Of a stretch of 64,000 nucleotides of DNA, positions 29,688 to 40,874 are shown piece after piece (the stretch's first letter is position 1; every line of letters starts with the position of its first letter). Below the pieces are notes generated by a model. That model had not been told where the DNA came from, ran no database searches, and was given only the letters and a program-made list of their open reading frames with translations. The stretch lies in the NCBI RefSeq assembly GCF_023923205.1, contig NZ_CP099490.1, forward strand, positions 2,046,001 through 2,110,000, in the 5' to 3' direction. This stretch comes from Ornithinimicrobium cryptoxanthini. GTDB lineage: Bacteria; Actinomycetota; Actinomycetes; Actinomycetales; Dermatophilaceae. Both the position numbers and the translations under genes were made by a program.

Positions 29688-30397
29688 CGCGTGGACCTTC
29701 CTTCGGTGGGCTCAACGACAACCGGACCCTCTGACAGGGCCCCGGTGGGGATGTAGGTGGTGCAGACGTGCTCGCCGCCGGCCAGGGTAGCCAGTCGTTG
29801 CACGTGGACTCCGAGCAGGCGTGAGATGGCGTCGGTCTCGGCGTCGCAGAACTGACGGAACTCGGTGGCGACGTTGCGCACCGGGCAATGACCCTGGCAC
29901 AGCTGGATGCCCGCCAGCCCGGTGCCCTGTGCCACCGGGCGCGTCGAGGCGGCAAAACCCTCGGCAGACAGCGCCTTGGACAGGGCGTCAATCCGGGCCA
30001 GGAGGTCATCGCCTGCCTCGTCGACGGCGTCCTTCAGTCGCAGCTCCAGCTCGCGGACCCGCTCCTGCGCGAACTCCTCGACGGCGGCCTCTCCCGAGCG
30101 CTCCGCAAGGAAGCTCAGGGCCGCAGTGGCGACCTCGTCGTAGTGGTTAGCCATCTGCTCCTGGCCCAGCTCAGTCAGCACGAAGCTGCGAGCTGGCCGG
30201 CCTCGGCCGCGTGGGCCCGGTGCCGCCTCGTGCTCGATGATGAACTGAGCCTCCTCCAGCGCGTCAAGGTGACGGCGGACAGCGGCGGGGGTCAACCCCA
30301 GGTCAGTGGCCAGGTCACGGGCCGAGATCGGACCCCGTTCCCCGATGGCTCGGCGGACGCGGTCCCGCGTGCGGGACTCAGCAGCGCCTTCAGCCAT
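29684..30397 (-). CDS. sufR: Fe-S-sensing transcriptional repressor SufR
   Basis: A 237-residue ArsR/DeoR-like regulator. A winged helix-turn-helix lies at about 12-65 ([20 protein letters not shown]). C-terminal cysteines 167, 171, 184 and 212 (CQGHC, FC, HVC) are the ligands that hold a [4Fe-4S] cluster in SufR proteins, through which the operon is sensed and repressed. It is the first gene of the SUF operon and overlaps sufB as ATGA. The ATG at 30397 is chosen by homology ([14 protein letters not shown]); another ATG at 30406 would add three residues. Confidence 0.93.
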   Translation of the reverse strand: MAEGAAESRTRDRVRRAIGERGPISARDLATDLGLTPAAVRRHLDALEEAQFIIEHEAAPGPRGRGRPARSFVLTELGQEQMANHYDEVATAALSFLAERSGEAAVEEFAQERVRELELRLKDAVDEAGDDLLARIDALSKALSAEGFAASTRPVAQGTGLAGIQLCQGHCPVRNVATEFRQFCDAETDAISRLLGVHVQRLATLAGGEHVCTTYIPTGALSEGPVVVEPTEGRSTR

Positions 30398-30411
30398 AAA
30401 CACCATGCCAG

Positions 30412-30428
30412 TGTGCCCTATATCCACA
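30412..30428 (-). promoter_or_regulatory. candidate SufR operator/promoter dyad
   Basis: TGTG-N9-CACA upstream of sufR, with a TATA-containing centre that could hold the -10. A dyad overlapping the promoter of an autoregulated SUF operon is the expected position of a SufR site, but the motif is short and not compared with known sites. Confidence 0.35.
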
Positions 30429-30566
30429 TCAGGTCCAACGAAGCCCCGCCTAACCTCATTCCGCCCCACCCGCTTTCGGCGGTCGTTCGGACCGCGCCCC
30501 ACCGATTCCGGGCTGGCTTTGACCGGGCGCCTTCATCACCAGTTGCGTCGCATAGGCTCTGCCATC

Positions 30567-31268
30567 GTGATCCACGTCCAGAACCTGACCCGTGCCTTCG
30601 GCCGGGTCACTGCGCTCGACGGAGTCAGCTGGATCGCTCGACCCGGCGAGATCACGTGCCTGCTCGGACCGAACGGCGCGGGCAAGACCACGACCGTCGA
30701 GATCGCGGAGGGCCTTCAGCGGGCCGATGGCGGGTCCGTCCAGGTGCTGGGCACCGACCCCTGGCGAGCCGACGCGGCACATCGCGCCCGGGTGGGCGTC
30801 ATGCTGCAGGACGGCGGACTCCCCCAGTCGGTCAAGCCGGTCTCGCTGCTGCGTCACCTCGCCTCCTTCTATGCCGCTCCGGCCGACGTCGCGGAGCTGA
30901 CTGGCGAGCTCGGCATCGATGAGTTCGCCGGCACCACGGTGCGGCGTCTGTCGGGAGGCCAGCGTCAGCGGGTGGCGCTGGCCGCCGCCCTGGTGGGCCG
31001 TCCCGAGGTGCTCTTCCTCGATGAGCCGACCGCGGGGCTGGACCCGCACGTGCGTCGCACCGTGTGGGACCTGGTCACCTGCACCGCCACGGCCGGCGCG
31101 ACCGTCGTGGTCACCACCCACTCGTTCGAGGAGGCCGAGCGTCTCGCCGACCACCTGGTCATCATGGCCGCTGGGCGCACCGTCGCCGAGGGGTCGACCT
31201 CCGAGGTGGCCGGCAGCGGGACTCTCGAGTCGGCATACTTCGAGCACACGGACGGTGAGCGGGCATGA
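30567..31268 (+). CDS. ABC transporter ATP-binding protein (ABC-2 type)
   Basis: A 233-residue nucleotide-binding subunit with GPNGAGKTTT, signature LSGGQRQRVALAAAL, Walker B LFLDEPTAGLDPHVRRTVWD and switch His in TTHSFEEAERLADH. With the permease directly after it (4-nt overlap) it forms a drug- or lipid-type exporter. The pair is conserved between sufR and ctaA in other actinobacteria, so a link to haem or Fe-S metabolism has been possible but not shown. The GTG at 30567 follows a TAGGCT box (30553-30558) by 8 nt. Confidence 0.92.
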   Translation: MIHVQNLTRAFGRVTALDGVSWIARPGEITCLLGPNGAGKTTTVEIAEGLQRADGGSVQVLGTDPWRADAAHRARVGVMLQDGGLPQSVKPVSLLRHLASFYAAPADVAELTGELGIDEFAGTTVRRLSGGQRQRVALAAALVGRPEVLFLDEPTAGLDPHVRRTVWDLVTCTATAGATVVVTTHSFEEAERLADHLVIMAAGRTVAEGSTSEVAGSGTLESAYFEHTDGERA

Positions 31269-32044
31269 ACGACGTGGACGCCACCGGCCGGACGGGCCAG
31301 CGGGGCCCGGCCCCTGCGGCACGGCGCGTCATCGCCCAGGCAGGGTTCGAAGCTCGCGGGCTGCTCAGCCACGGCGAGCAGCTGTTGGTCAGCGTGGGGC
31401 TCCCGCTGATGGCGCTGATCGCCCTGGCCATCACGGATGCACCGTCGCTGGGCATGGGTGCGCGGATCGACCTCGCGACGGCCGGCGTGCTAGCCCTCGC
31501 CATCATCTCGACGGCCTTCACCGGACAAGCCATCCTGCTCGGCTTTGAGCGGCGGTGGGGCGTGCTTCGGATGCTGGGGACCACTCCACTCGGTCGCGAT
31601 GGGCTGCTGCTGGCCAAGGCCTTGTCAGTCTTTGCCGTGCTCGTGGTCCAGTTCCTCGTGCTCGGTCTGGTCGCAGCCTTCCTGGGCTGGCGGCCCGACC
31701 CTGCCGGGATCCCCGGCGCGATCGTCGTCACGGTGCTTGGTGTCCTCGCGTTCGTCTCGCTCGCGGCCCTCGTCGGGGGCACCCTGCGTGCCGAGGCAGT
31801 CCTCGCCCTGGCGAACCTGCTGTGGATCGTGCTCGCCGCCGCAGGGGGTGTCCTCATCCCCGCGGACCGCTTCCCGGAGCCGTGGAGCACGATCGTGAGC
31901 TTCCTTCCGTCATCCGCACTCGGCGACGGGCTCCGCGCCGCCCTCGTCAACGGCGCCTTCCCGACCGGCGACATCCTCGTGCTGGGAGTGTGGGCCGCCG
32001 TCACCGGGCTCCTGGCCTCCCGCCTCCTTCGCTGGTCCGACTAG
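31265..32044 (+). CDS. ABC-2 type permease
   Basis: A 259-residue membrane protein with about six spans, among them LISVGLPLMALIALAI-like, VFAVLVVQFLVLGLVAAFLG and LANLLWIVLAAAGGVLI. Its N terminus is cytosolic and polar. It pairs with the upstream ATPase, whose stop it overlaps by 4 nt (ATGA). The transported molecule is unknown. Length is usual for single-copy ABC-2 permeases. Confidence 0.88.
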   Translation: MNDVDATGRTGQRGPAPAARRVIAQAGFEARGLLSHGEQLLVSVGLPLMALIALAITDAPSLGMGARIDLATAGVLALAIISTAFTGQAILLGFERRWGVLRMLGTTPLGRDGLLLAKALSVFAVLVVQFLVLGLVAAFLGWRPDPAGIPGAIVVTVLGVLAFVSLAALVGGTLRAEAVLALANLLWIVLAAAGGVLIPADRFPEPWSTIVSFLPSSALGDGLRAALVNGAFPTGDILVLGVWAAVTGLLASRLLRWSD

Positions 32045-32105
32045 TTCCACGAGTGGTCGGGCACGGACCGACCCGGGGCGCTGAGGGATCACGCCGGTGA
32101 CGACC

Positions 32106-32111
32106 TACCAT
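32106..32111 (+). promoter_or_regulatory. -10 box for ctaA, decides the start
   Basis: TACCAT lies 6 nt before a GTG at 32118. It argues for that GTG and against the in-frame GTG at 32097, which would lie upstream of the predicted transcription start. Confidence 0.5.
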
Positions 32112-32117
32112 GAGCAG

Positions 32118-33059
32118 GTGCCCGTGAACTCCCCCTGGCTGCCCCGGATCCTCGCCACCAACCTCGTCCTGCAGGTGCTCATCGTCATCACGGGCGGGCT
32201 CGTCCGGTTGACCGGCAGCGGCCTGGGCTGCCCGACCTGGCCCCGCTGCGAGGGCGACTCGTTCACGCCGGTCATCCACGACGCCATGACGTTCCACCCG
32301 TTCGTGGAATATGGCAACCGGATGCTCAGCATCCTGGTCGGGGTGGGCGCCGTCGCGGCGGTGTGGGCGGTCTATCGCTGGGGTCGGGGCCGCTCCCCCA
32401 TGCTGGGACTGGCCCTGAGCATCCTCGGCCTCACCGTCGGCCAGGGCGTCCTCGGGGGCATCACCGTGCTCACCGGGTTGCACCCCCTCACCGTGATGGG
32501 ACACTTCCTGGTGTCCATGACCCTTGTCGCGCTGAGCACCTGGCTGGTGTTGCGCGACCGTGAGCCCGACGGTCCCTCCCGGCCGGTGGTCCCGGTGATC
32601 GTGCGACGACTGGCGGCCGTGACCGCGCTCGCCCTCGTCGCGGTCCTGGTCCTGGGCACCGTCGTCACCGGGTCGGGCCCGCACTCCGGCGACGCAGAGC
32701 GGCCGGCCAGATTTGCCCTCGACGCACGCACGATCTCCTGGCTGCACGCCGACGCGGTCATGCTCTTTGTCGGGCTCGTTGTGGCCATGGTCGTCGCGAC
32801 CCGCCTGATCCGCGGCGGGCTCCGCGCCCGTGACTGGTGGAGCTGGGTGCTGCTGATCGCCCTGGCCCAGGGCGTGGTCGGCTACACGCAGTATCTGACC
32901 GGACTTCCCGAGGTGCTCGTCCTCGTGCACATGCTCGGCGCGGCTGCCCTGACGAGCACGGTGACCGCAGGCGTGCTGACCCTGTCCGCCCGCGAGGCGG
33001 TCTCTGTGGACGACGGCAGCCTCGCCGATCAGCCAGAGGTCGCGGCGCGCCAGAGCTGA
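32118..33059 (+). CDS. ctaA: haem A synthase (COX15/CtaA family)
   Basis: A 313-residue, eight-span membrane protein that oxidises the methyl group of haem O to make haem A for aa3-type cytochrome oxidase. The family markers LIVITGGLVRLTGSGLGCPT and WPRCEGDSF are near the start, and His residues in HPFVEYGNR, TGLHPLTVMGHF, WLHADAVML and LVHMLGA are the likely haem ligands. The GTG at 32118 is supported by the TACCAT box. It converges on ctaB (75 nt gap), which makes its substrate. Confidence 0.93.
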   Translation: MPVNSPWLPRILATNLVLQVLIVITGGLVRLTGSGLGCPTWPRCEGDSFTPVIHDAMTFHPFVEYGNRMLSILVGVGAVAAVWAVYRWGRGRSPMLGLALSILGLTVGQGVLGGITVLTGLHPLTVMGHFLVSMTLVALSTWLVLRDREPDGPSRPVVPVIVRRLAAVTALALVAVLVLGTVVTGSGPHSGDAERPARFALDARTISWLHADAVMLFVGLVVAMVVATRLIRGGLRARDWWSWVLLIALAQGVVGYTQYLTGLPEVLVLVHMLGAAALTSTVTAGVLTLSAREAVSVDDGSLADQPEVAARQS

Positions 33060-33134
33060 CTGCCGTTGTATGACGACTCGCGCCTGCCGGGGGTGTTGCG
33101 TGCAGGTGGGCCGCGGGTTCTGCATAGGAACGGG

Positions 33135-34085
33135 TCAGAAGGGCAGCGCGAAGAAGAGCAGCGGGTCGACCGCGACGGCAAGGAAGACCAGCGTCAGATA
33201 GCTGATCGAGAAGTGGAACAGCCGCATGGCGCCCAGCTTCTTGCCGATCGCCCCGGCCTTGGCACGGGTGAGCAGCCGGTGCGCCTCGAGCAGGAACACC
33301 GCGCCGAAGAGGAGTGCCGCCACGGCATAGACCCAGCCCATCGGAGCCACCGGGACCAGCGCCAGCGACGTCAGCACGGTCAGCCATGAGTAGACGACCA
33401 CCTGACGGGCCACCGCGATGTCCTCGGCCACCACCGGGAGCATGGGCACCCCGGCCGCCGCGTAGTCCTCCTTGAACCGCATGGACAGCGGCCAGTAGTG
33501 CGGCGGCGTCCAGAAGAAGACGACCAGGAACAGGATCAGCGCCGGCCAGGCCAGGGAGTTGGTGACCGCCGACCAGCCGATGAGCACCGGCATACAACCC
33601 GCGATCCCGCCCCAGACGATGTTCTGGCTGGTGCGGCGCTTGAGCAGCATCGTGTAGAACCCGACATAGAGCACGATCGCGCCCAGCCCCAACCAGGCGG
33701 ACAGCCAGTTGACCAGCAGCCCCAGCCAGGCGACCGAGATCACGCCGAGCACCACGCCGAAGACGAGGGCAGCGCGCGGACTGATCGCGCCAGTCACCAG
33801 CGGACGGTTCTCGGTGCGGTGCATCTGGGCGTCGATGTCGCGGTCCAGATAGCAGTTGAGGGTGTTGGCCGACGCGGCCGAGAGGGTCCCTCCCACGAGC
33901 GTGGCCACCATCAGCCACAGCCCGGGCACACCACGCTCGGCCAGGAACATCACCGGGAACGTCGTGACCAGCAGCAACTCGATGATGCGCGGCTTGGTCA
34001 GCGCGATGTAGTCCCGGGCGACCTGTCGCCACCCGCGGTCGGCGACAGGAGAAGTCGTCTCCGTGGAGTGGTCGAGAGTGGTCAC
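33135..34085 (-). CDS. ctaB: protohaem IX farnesyltransferase (haem O synthase)
   Basis: A 316-residue UbiA-family membrane enzyme that adds a farnesyl group to haem B to form haem O. The first Asp-rich motif is NCYLDRDID (77-85) and the second motif lies in [14 protein letters not shown]. About nine spans. The GTG at 34085 follows AAGGA at good distance, and a TACAGT box on the minus strand lies further upstream, so this gene has a normal leader. It is divergent from tkt. Confidence 0.95.
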   Translation of the reverse strand: MTTLDHSTETTSPVADRGWRQVARDYIALTKPRIIELLLVTTFPVMFLAERGVPGLWLMVATLVGGTLSAASANTLNCYLDRDIDAQMHRTENRPLVTGAISPRAALVFGVVLGVISVAWLGLLVNWLSAWLGLGAIVLYVGFYTMLLKRRTSQNIVWGGIAGCMPVLIGWSAVTNSLAWPALILFLVVFFWTPPHYWPLSMRFKEDYAAAGVPMLPVVAEDIAVARQVVVYSWLTVLTSLALVPVAPMGWVYAVAALLFGAVFLLEAHRLLTRAKAGAIGKKLGAMRLFHFSISYLTLVFLAVAVDPLLFFALPF

Positions 34086-34288
34086 GTCATCCTTCGTCGC
34101 CGCTGGAAACTGTATGACGGGCGCGCCGGTGGGCAGGCCCGTGTCCCGAACTCATGGTAGCCCTCGCCCCCGCTGAAGTGGACACTGCCCGGGCCCGGCG
34201 TGCCCAGGCTCACACCACGTCAGCCGGCCATCCGCTCGCGCCCGCCGGCGGCACTCCCTGGCACAGTGCGTCCGCGCGCAGACCGGAC

Positions 34289-34323
34289 TAAGGTCGGGGT
34301 GACTCGGGTGCAGCCGCTGCACC
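34289..34323 (+). promoter_or_regulatory. tkt promoter and leader hairpin/palindrome
   Basis: TAAGGT (34289-34294) is the likely -10. About 12 nt further, a perfect 7-bp inverted repeat with 3-nt loop, GGTGCAG-CCG-CTGCACC (34307-34323), falls near the start of the transcript. Its core TGCAG-N3-CTGCA recurs in the gap leader. It may be an RNA hairpin or a protein-binding site. Confidence 0.5.
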
Positions 34324-34349
34324 GCCCCGCCGACACCGAGGAGTGACTC

Positions 34350-36572
<2,223 letters not shown>

Positions 36573-36577
36573 GCACC

Positions 36578-37708
36578 ATGACTGAGTCCACCAAGAACCC
36601 GCTCGCCGAGCTGTCCGCCGCCGGCGTCTCCATCTGGCTCGATGACCTGAGCCGCCCGATGATCACCACGGGTGAGCTGCAGAAGCTCATCGACACCAGC
36701 CACGTCGTCGGTGTCACCACCAACCCGACGATCTTCGCCACCGCGATCAGCGCCGGCGACGCCTACGACGCGCAGGTGAGCGAGCTCGCCGGCAAGGGCA
36801 CCGACGTCGACGCCACCGTCTTCGCGCTGACCACCGACGACGTCCGCGACGCGTGCGACATCCTCAAGCCGGTGTATGACGCCACGAACGGGGTCGACGG
36901 CCGCGTCTCCATCGAGGTTGACCCACGGTTAGAGGCAGACACCGACGCCACGGTCGAGATGGCCCGTCAGCTGTGGACCACAGTGGGTCGGCCCAACCTG
37001 TTCATCAAGATCCCGGCGACGGTCGAAGGGCTCCCGGCGATCAGCAAGGTGCTGGCCGACGGCACGAGCGTCAACGTGACGCTGATCTTCTCCCTGGATC
37101 GCTACCGCGGCGTCATGAACGCGTTCCTGACGGGCCTGGAGCAGGCCCGCGAGGCCGGCAAGGACCTGTCGACGATCCACTCGGTCGCCTCCTTCTTCGT
37201 CTCCCGCGTCGACAGCGAGATCGACAAGCAGCTGGAGGCCATCGGCACCGACGAGGCGCTGGCCCTGCGGGGCAAGGCCGGTGTGGCGAACGCACGGTTG
37301 GCCTACCAGGCCTACGAGGAGGTCTTCTCCACCCCGCGCTGGCAGAACCTCAAGGACGATGGCGCCAACGCCCAGCGTCCGCTGTGGGCCTCGACCGGCG
37401 TGAAGAACCCGGACTACCCCGACACGATGTATGTCACCGACCTCGTGGCCCCCAACACCGTCAACACGATGCCGCACAAGACGATGGAGGCCGTCGCTGA
37501 CCACGGTGAGATCAGGCCCAACGCCGTGGAGGGGACGTATGCCGAGGCGCAGCAGCTCATGGACGACCTGGAGCGCGTGGGCGTGAGCTATGCCCAGGTT
37601 GTGGAGACCCTTGAGGTCGAGGGGCTCGACAAGTTCGTGGGCTCCTGGAAGGAGCTGCTCACCGACGTGCAGGGCGAGCTGGACCGGCTCGGGGGCGGGG
37701 CGAAGTGA
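36578..37708 (+). CDS. tal: transaldolase
   Basis: A 376-residue transaldolase of the actinobacterial type, carrying three-carbon units between sugar phosphates. [14 protein letters not shown] and the Schiff-base lysine in [11 protein letters not shown] are visible, then [16 protein letters not shown] and [16 protein letters not shown]. It starts with ATG at 36578, 5 nt behind tkt, with AGGAGA upstream inside the tkt end, and its stop overlaps pgi as GTGA. Confidence 0.96.
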   Translation: MTESTKNPLAELSAAGVSIWLDDLSRPMITTGELQKLIDTSHVVGVTTNPTIFATAISAGDAYDAQVSELAGKGTDVDATVFALTTDDVRDACDILKPVYDATNGVDGRVSIEVDPRLEADTDATVEMARQLWTTVGRPNLFIKIPATVEGLPAISKVLADGTSVNVTLIFSLDRYRGVMNAFLTGLEQAREAGKDLSTIHSVASFFVSRVDSEIDKQLEAIGTDEALALRGKAGVANARLAYQAYEEVFSTPRWQNLKDDGANAQRPLWASTGVKNPDYPDTMYVTDLVAPNTVNTMPHKTMEAVADHGEIRPNAVEGTYAEAQQLMDDLERVGVSYAQVVETLEVEGLDKFVGSWKELLTDVQGELDRLGGGAK

Positions 37709-39336
37709 CTTCGCTGTCCGTCGAGGCGCTCGGCGCGGCGGCCGACGCGGTCGAGGCGCACCTGCCGGTGCTGGTCGAGGAGAAGTTCGCCTCCCGCCTG
37801 TTTGCCCAGGACGCCACCCTGTGGGGTCCTGAGGCAGAGTCCGAGGCCTCGATCCGACTCGCGTGGACAGGTCTGCACCGCTCCTCGCGGCCCCTGGTCG
37901 GCGAGATCGCGGCACTGCGGGAGGAGCTCCAGACCCGTGGCGTGCACCGGATCGCGCTGTGCGGCATGGGCGGCTCGTCCCTGGCGCCAGAGGTCATCTG
38001 CGCGACCGCCGGTGTGGAGCTGGTGGTCGTCGACTCCTCCGACCCCGACATGGTGCGCTCCTGCGTGCAGGACGACCTGGCCGGCACCGCCGTCGTCGTC
38101 TCCTCCAAGTCGGGCTCGACAGTCGAGACCGACTCCCAGCGGCGCATCTTTGTCCAGGCGTTCGTGGACGCCGGGATCGACCCCACCGAGCGCGTCATCA
38201 TCGTCACGGACCCGGGCAGCGCGATGGACCAGCAGTCCCGCGCCGACGGCTACCGCGTGATCAACGCCGACCCTGACGTCGGGGGTCGCTACTCGGCCCT
38301 GACCGCCTTCGGCCTCGTGCCCTCGGGACTGGCCGGGGTGGACGTCGGCGCGCTGCTGGACGAGGCCGAGGTGGTGGCTGACCTCCTCGCCGAGGACGAC
38401 TCCGCCAACCCTGGCCTGCGCCTGGGTGCTGCCCTCGGTGGCACGCAGCCGCTGCGCGACAAGCTGATCCTCACCGACCGCGGCACGCCGATCGTCGGGT
38501 TTGCCGACTGGGCCGAGCAGCTCATCGCCGAGAGCACCGGCAAGCAGGGCACCGGGCTGCTCCCGGTCGTCGTCGGCACCGACGGGGCCGCTCCGGCCGT
38601 GGCCGGTGCCCCGGACGCCTCCGTCGTGGCGCTCGTCGCCGACGACGATGAGTCTCCCGCCAGCGAGGACGTCCCGTCCCAGATCAACGTCTCAGGCACC
38701 CTCGGCGCACAGTTGCTCCTCTGGGAGGTGGCCACCGCCGTGGCCGGGCGTCTGCTGGGCATCAACCCGTTCGACCAGCCGGACGTCGAGAGCGCCAAGA
38801 ACGCCGCGCGCGAGCTGATGGCCGACCCCTCGGACGCCACGGAGGCACCGCTTAGCACCGACGGCGCGGTCGAGATCCGCACGGCGGGCGCGAGCCTCGA
38901 CCTCGGGACGTCCGCTGACTCCCTGTCTGCAGCGGTCGACACCCTCCTCGCACAGGTGGACCCGGACCGGGGCTATCTCTCGGTCATGGTCTATCTCGAC
39001 CGGTTGGCGCACGCTGACCTCGCGGGCGTCCGCGACCCTCTCGAGACCCGCCTCGGTCGTCCGGTCACGTTCGGGTGGGGGCCTCGGTTCCTGCACTCCA
39101 CCGGTCAGTTCCACAAGGGCGGCCCTGAGGTGGGCGTCTATCTGCAGGTCACCGGCGAGCCGGTGGCTGACCTGCCCGTGCCGGGCCAGGAGTTCACGCT
39201 CGGCACATTCATCGCGGCGCAGGCCGCAGGTGACGCCAAGGTGCTCGCGGACGCTGGCCGACCTGTCCTGAGGCTGCACCTGGCCGACCAGGAGGAAGGG
39301 TTGGCACAGCTGACCGCCGTGCTGGGTTCCGGGTGA
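37705..39336 (+). CDS. pgi: glucose-6-phosphate isomerase
   Basis: A 543-residue enzyme interconverting glucose-6-phosphate and fructose-6-phosphate. It has [11 protein letters not shown], the SIS-type phosphate-binding [12 protein letters not shown], and the C-terminal [11 protein letters not shown]. It belongs to the shorter, divergent actinobacterial pgi group that lies in pentose phosphate operons; a second, classical pgi may exist elsewhere. Starts with GTG overlapping tal and its stop overlaps zwf, both as GTGA. Confidence 0.9.
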   Translation: MTSLSVEALGAAADAVEAHLPVLVEEKFASRLFAQDATLWGPEAESEASIRLAWTGLHRSSRPLVGEIAALREELQTRGVHRIALCGMGGSSLAPEVICATAGVELVVVDSSDPDMVRSCVQDDLAGTAVVVSSKSGSTVETDSQRRIFVQAFVDAGIDPTERVIIVTDPGSAMDQQSRADGYRVINADPDVGGRYSALTAFGLVPSGLAGVDVGALLDEAEVVADLLAEDDSANPGLRLGAALGGTQPLRDKLILTDRGTPIVGFADWAEQLIAESTGKQGTGLLPVVVGTDGAAPAVAGAPDASVVALVADDDESPASEDVPSQINVSGTLGAQLLLWEVATAVAGRLLGINPFDQPDVESAKNAARELMADPSDATEAPLSTDGAVEIRTAGASLDLGTSADSLSAAVDTLLAQVDPDRGYLSVMVYLDRLAHADLAGVRDPLETRLGRPVTFGWGPRFLHSTGQFHKGGPEVGVYLQVTGEPVADLPVPGQEFTLGTFIAAQAAGDAKVLADAGRPVLRLHLADQEEGLAQLTAVLGSG

Positions 39337-40874
39337 GCTCCGCACGCACCGAGGAGCACAACCCGCTCCGCCACCCGGACGACAAGCGCCTGCCCCGAAT
39401 CGCGGGGCCGTGCAGCATGGTGATGTTCGGCGTCACCGGCGACCTGGCCCGCAAGAAGCTGATGCCGGCGATCTACGACCTGGCCAACCGCGGCCTGCTG
39501 CCCGCCGGGTTCTCCCTGGTTGGCTTCGCGCGTCGGGACTGGGCCGACCAGGACTTCGCCAAGGTCGTCTACGACTCGGTGCGCACCTATGCCCGGACAC
39601 CGTTCCGGGAGGACGTCTGGCGCGGTCTGGCGGAGGGCTTCCGTTTTGTCCCCGGCAACTTCGACGACCCGGAGGCCTTCCAGGCGCTGGCCAGCACCGT
39701 GCGCCAGCTGGACGAGGAGCGGGGCACCGGCGGCAACCACGCCTTCTATCTGTCGATCCCGCCAGACTTCTTCGCCACGGTCTGCGAGCAGCTGCGCCTG
39801 TCCGGGCTCAGCGACCCGACCCCGGGCACCTGGCGCCGCGTCGTCATCGAGAAGCCGTTCGGGCACGACCTCGAGAGCGCCCGGGAGCTCAACCGGATCG
39901 TCGAGGACGTCTTCCCCCAGGACTCGGTCTTCCGGATCGACCACTACCTCGGCAAGGAGACGGTCCAGAACATCCTGGCGCTGCGCTTTGCCAACCAGAT
40001 GTTCGAGCCGATCTGGAACGCGCACTACGTCGACCACGTGCAGATCACCATGGCCGAGGACATCGGGATCGGCGGCCGCGCCGGCTACTACGACACCGTC
40101 GGAGCCGCCAAGGACGTCATCCAGAACCACCTCCTGCAGCTCCTCGCCCTGACGGCGATGGAGGAGCCGATCGGCTTCACCGCCCCCGCCGTGCGCACCG
40201 AGAAGGTCAAGGTCCTGGCCTCCACCCGACTGCCGGCAGACCTGTCCACCGGCACCGCCAGGGGGCAGTATGCCGAGGGCTGGCAGGGCAGCGAGCTCGT
40301 CCAGGGCTACAAGGACGAGGACGGCGTCGCTGCCGACTCGCTCACCGAGACGTATGCCGCGCTGAAGCTCGAGGTGGACACCCGCCGGTGGGCGGGGGTC
40401 CCCTGGTATCTGCGGGCCGGCAAGCGGCTCGGCAAGCGGGTGACCGAGATCGCCGTGATGTTCAAGCGCGCGCCGCACCTGCCCTTCAGCAGCACCGCCA
40501 CCGAGGAGCTCGGCAGCAACGCCATCGTCATCCGGGTGCAGCCCGACGAGGGCATCACGATGCGCTTCGGGTCGAAGGTCCCCGGGACCCAGATGGAGGT
40601 GCGCGACGTGACGATGGACTTCGGCTACGGCGCCTCCTTCACCGAGTCCAGCCCGGAAGCCTATGAGCGACTGATCCTGGACGTGCTGCTCGGTGACCCA
40701 CCGCTCTTCCCCCAGCATGAGGAGGTCGAGCTCTCCTGGAAGATCCTGGACCCCGTCGTGGAGCACTGGGAGAGCAAGCGCGTGGTGCCCGGCTCCTACC
40801 GCGCGGGCACCTGGGGTCCTGAGTCCGCGGACCAGCTGATGCGCCGGGACGGGCGCGAGTGGAGGCTGCCATGA
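39333..40874 (+). CDS. zwf: glucose-6-phosphate dehydrogenase
   Basis: A 513-residue enzyme that oxidises glucose-6-phosphate with NADP to 6-phosphogluconolactone. The cofactor motif FGVTGDLARKK lies near residue 32, the substrate and catalytic motif RIDHYLGKETVQN near 200. Length is normal. GTG start overlaps pgi (GTGA), stop overlaps the opcA/pgl fusion (ATGA), so the three subunits or steps are coupled: Zwf, its assembly factor and the next enzyme. Confidence 0.97.
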   Translation: MSSARTEEHNPLRHPDDKRLPRIAGPCSMVMFGVTGDLARKKLMPAIYDLANRGLLPAGFSLVGFARRDWADQDFAKVVYDSVRTYARTPFREDVWRGLAEGFRFVPGNFDDPEAFQALASTVRQLDEERGTGGNHAFYLSIPPDFFATVCEQLRLSGLSDPTPGTWRRVVIEKPFGHDLESARELNRIVEDVFPQDSVFRIDHYLGKETVQNILALRFANQMFEPIWNAHYVDHVQITMAEDIGIGGRAGYYDTVGAAKDVIQNHLLQLLALTAMEEPIGFTAPAVRTEKVKVLASTRLPADLSTGTARGQYAEGWQGSELVQGYKDEDGVAADSLTETYAALKLEVDTRRWAGVPWYLRAGKRLGKRVTEIAVMFKRAPHLPFSSTATEELGSNAIVIRVQPDEGITMRFGSKVPGTQMEVRDVTMDFGYGASFTESSPEAYERLILDVLLGDPPLFPQHEEVELSWKILDPVVEHWESKRVVPGSYRAGTWGPESADQLMRRDGREWRLP

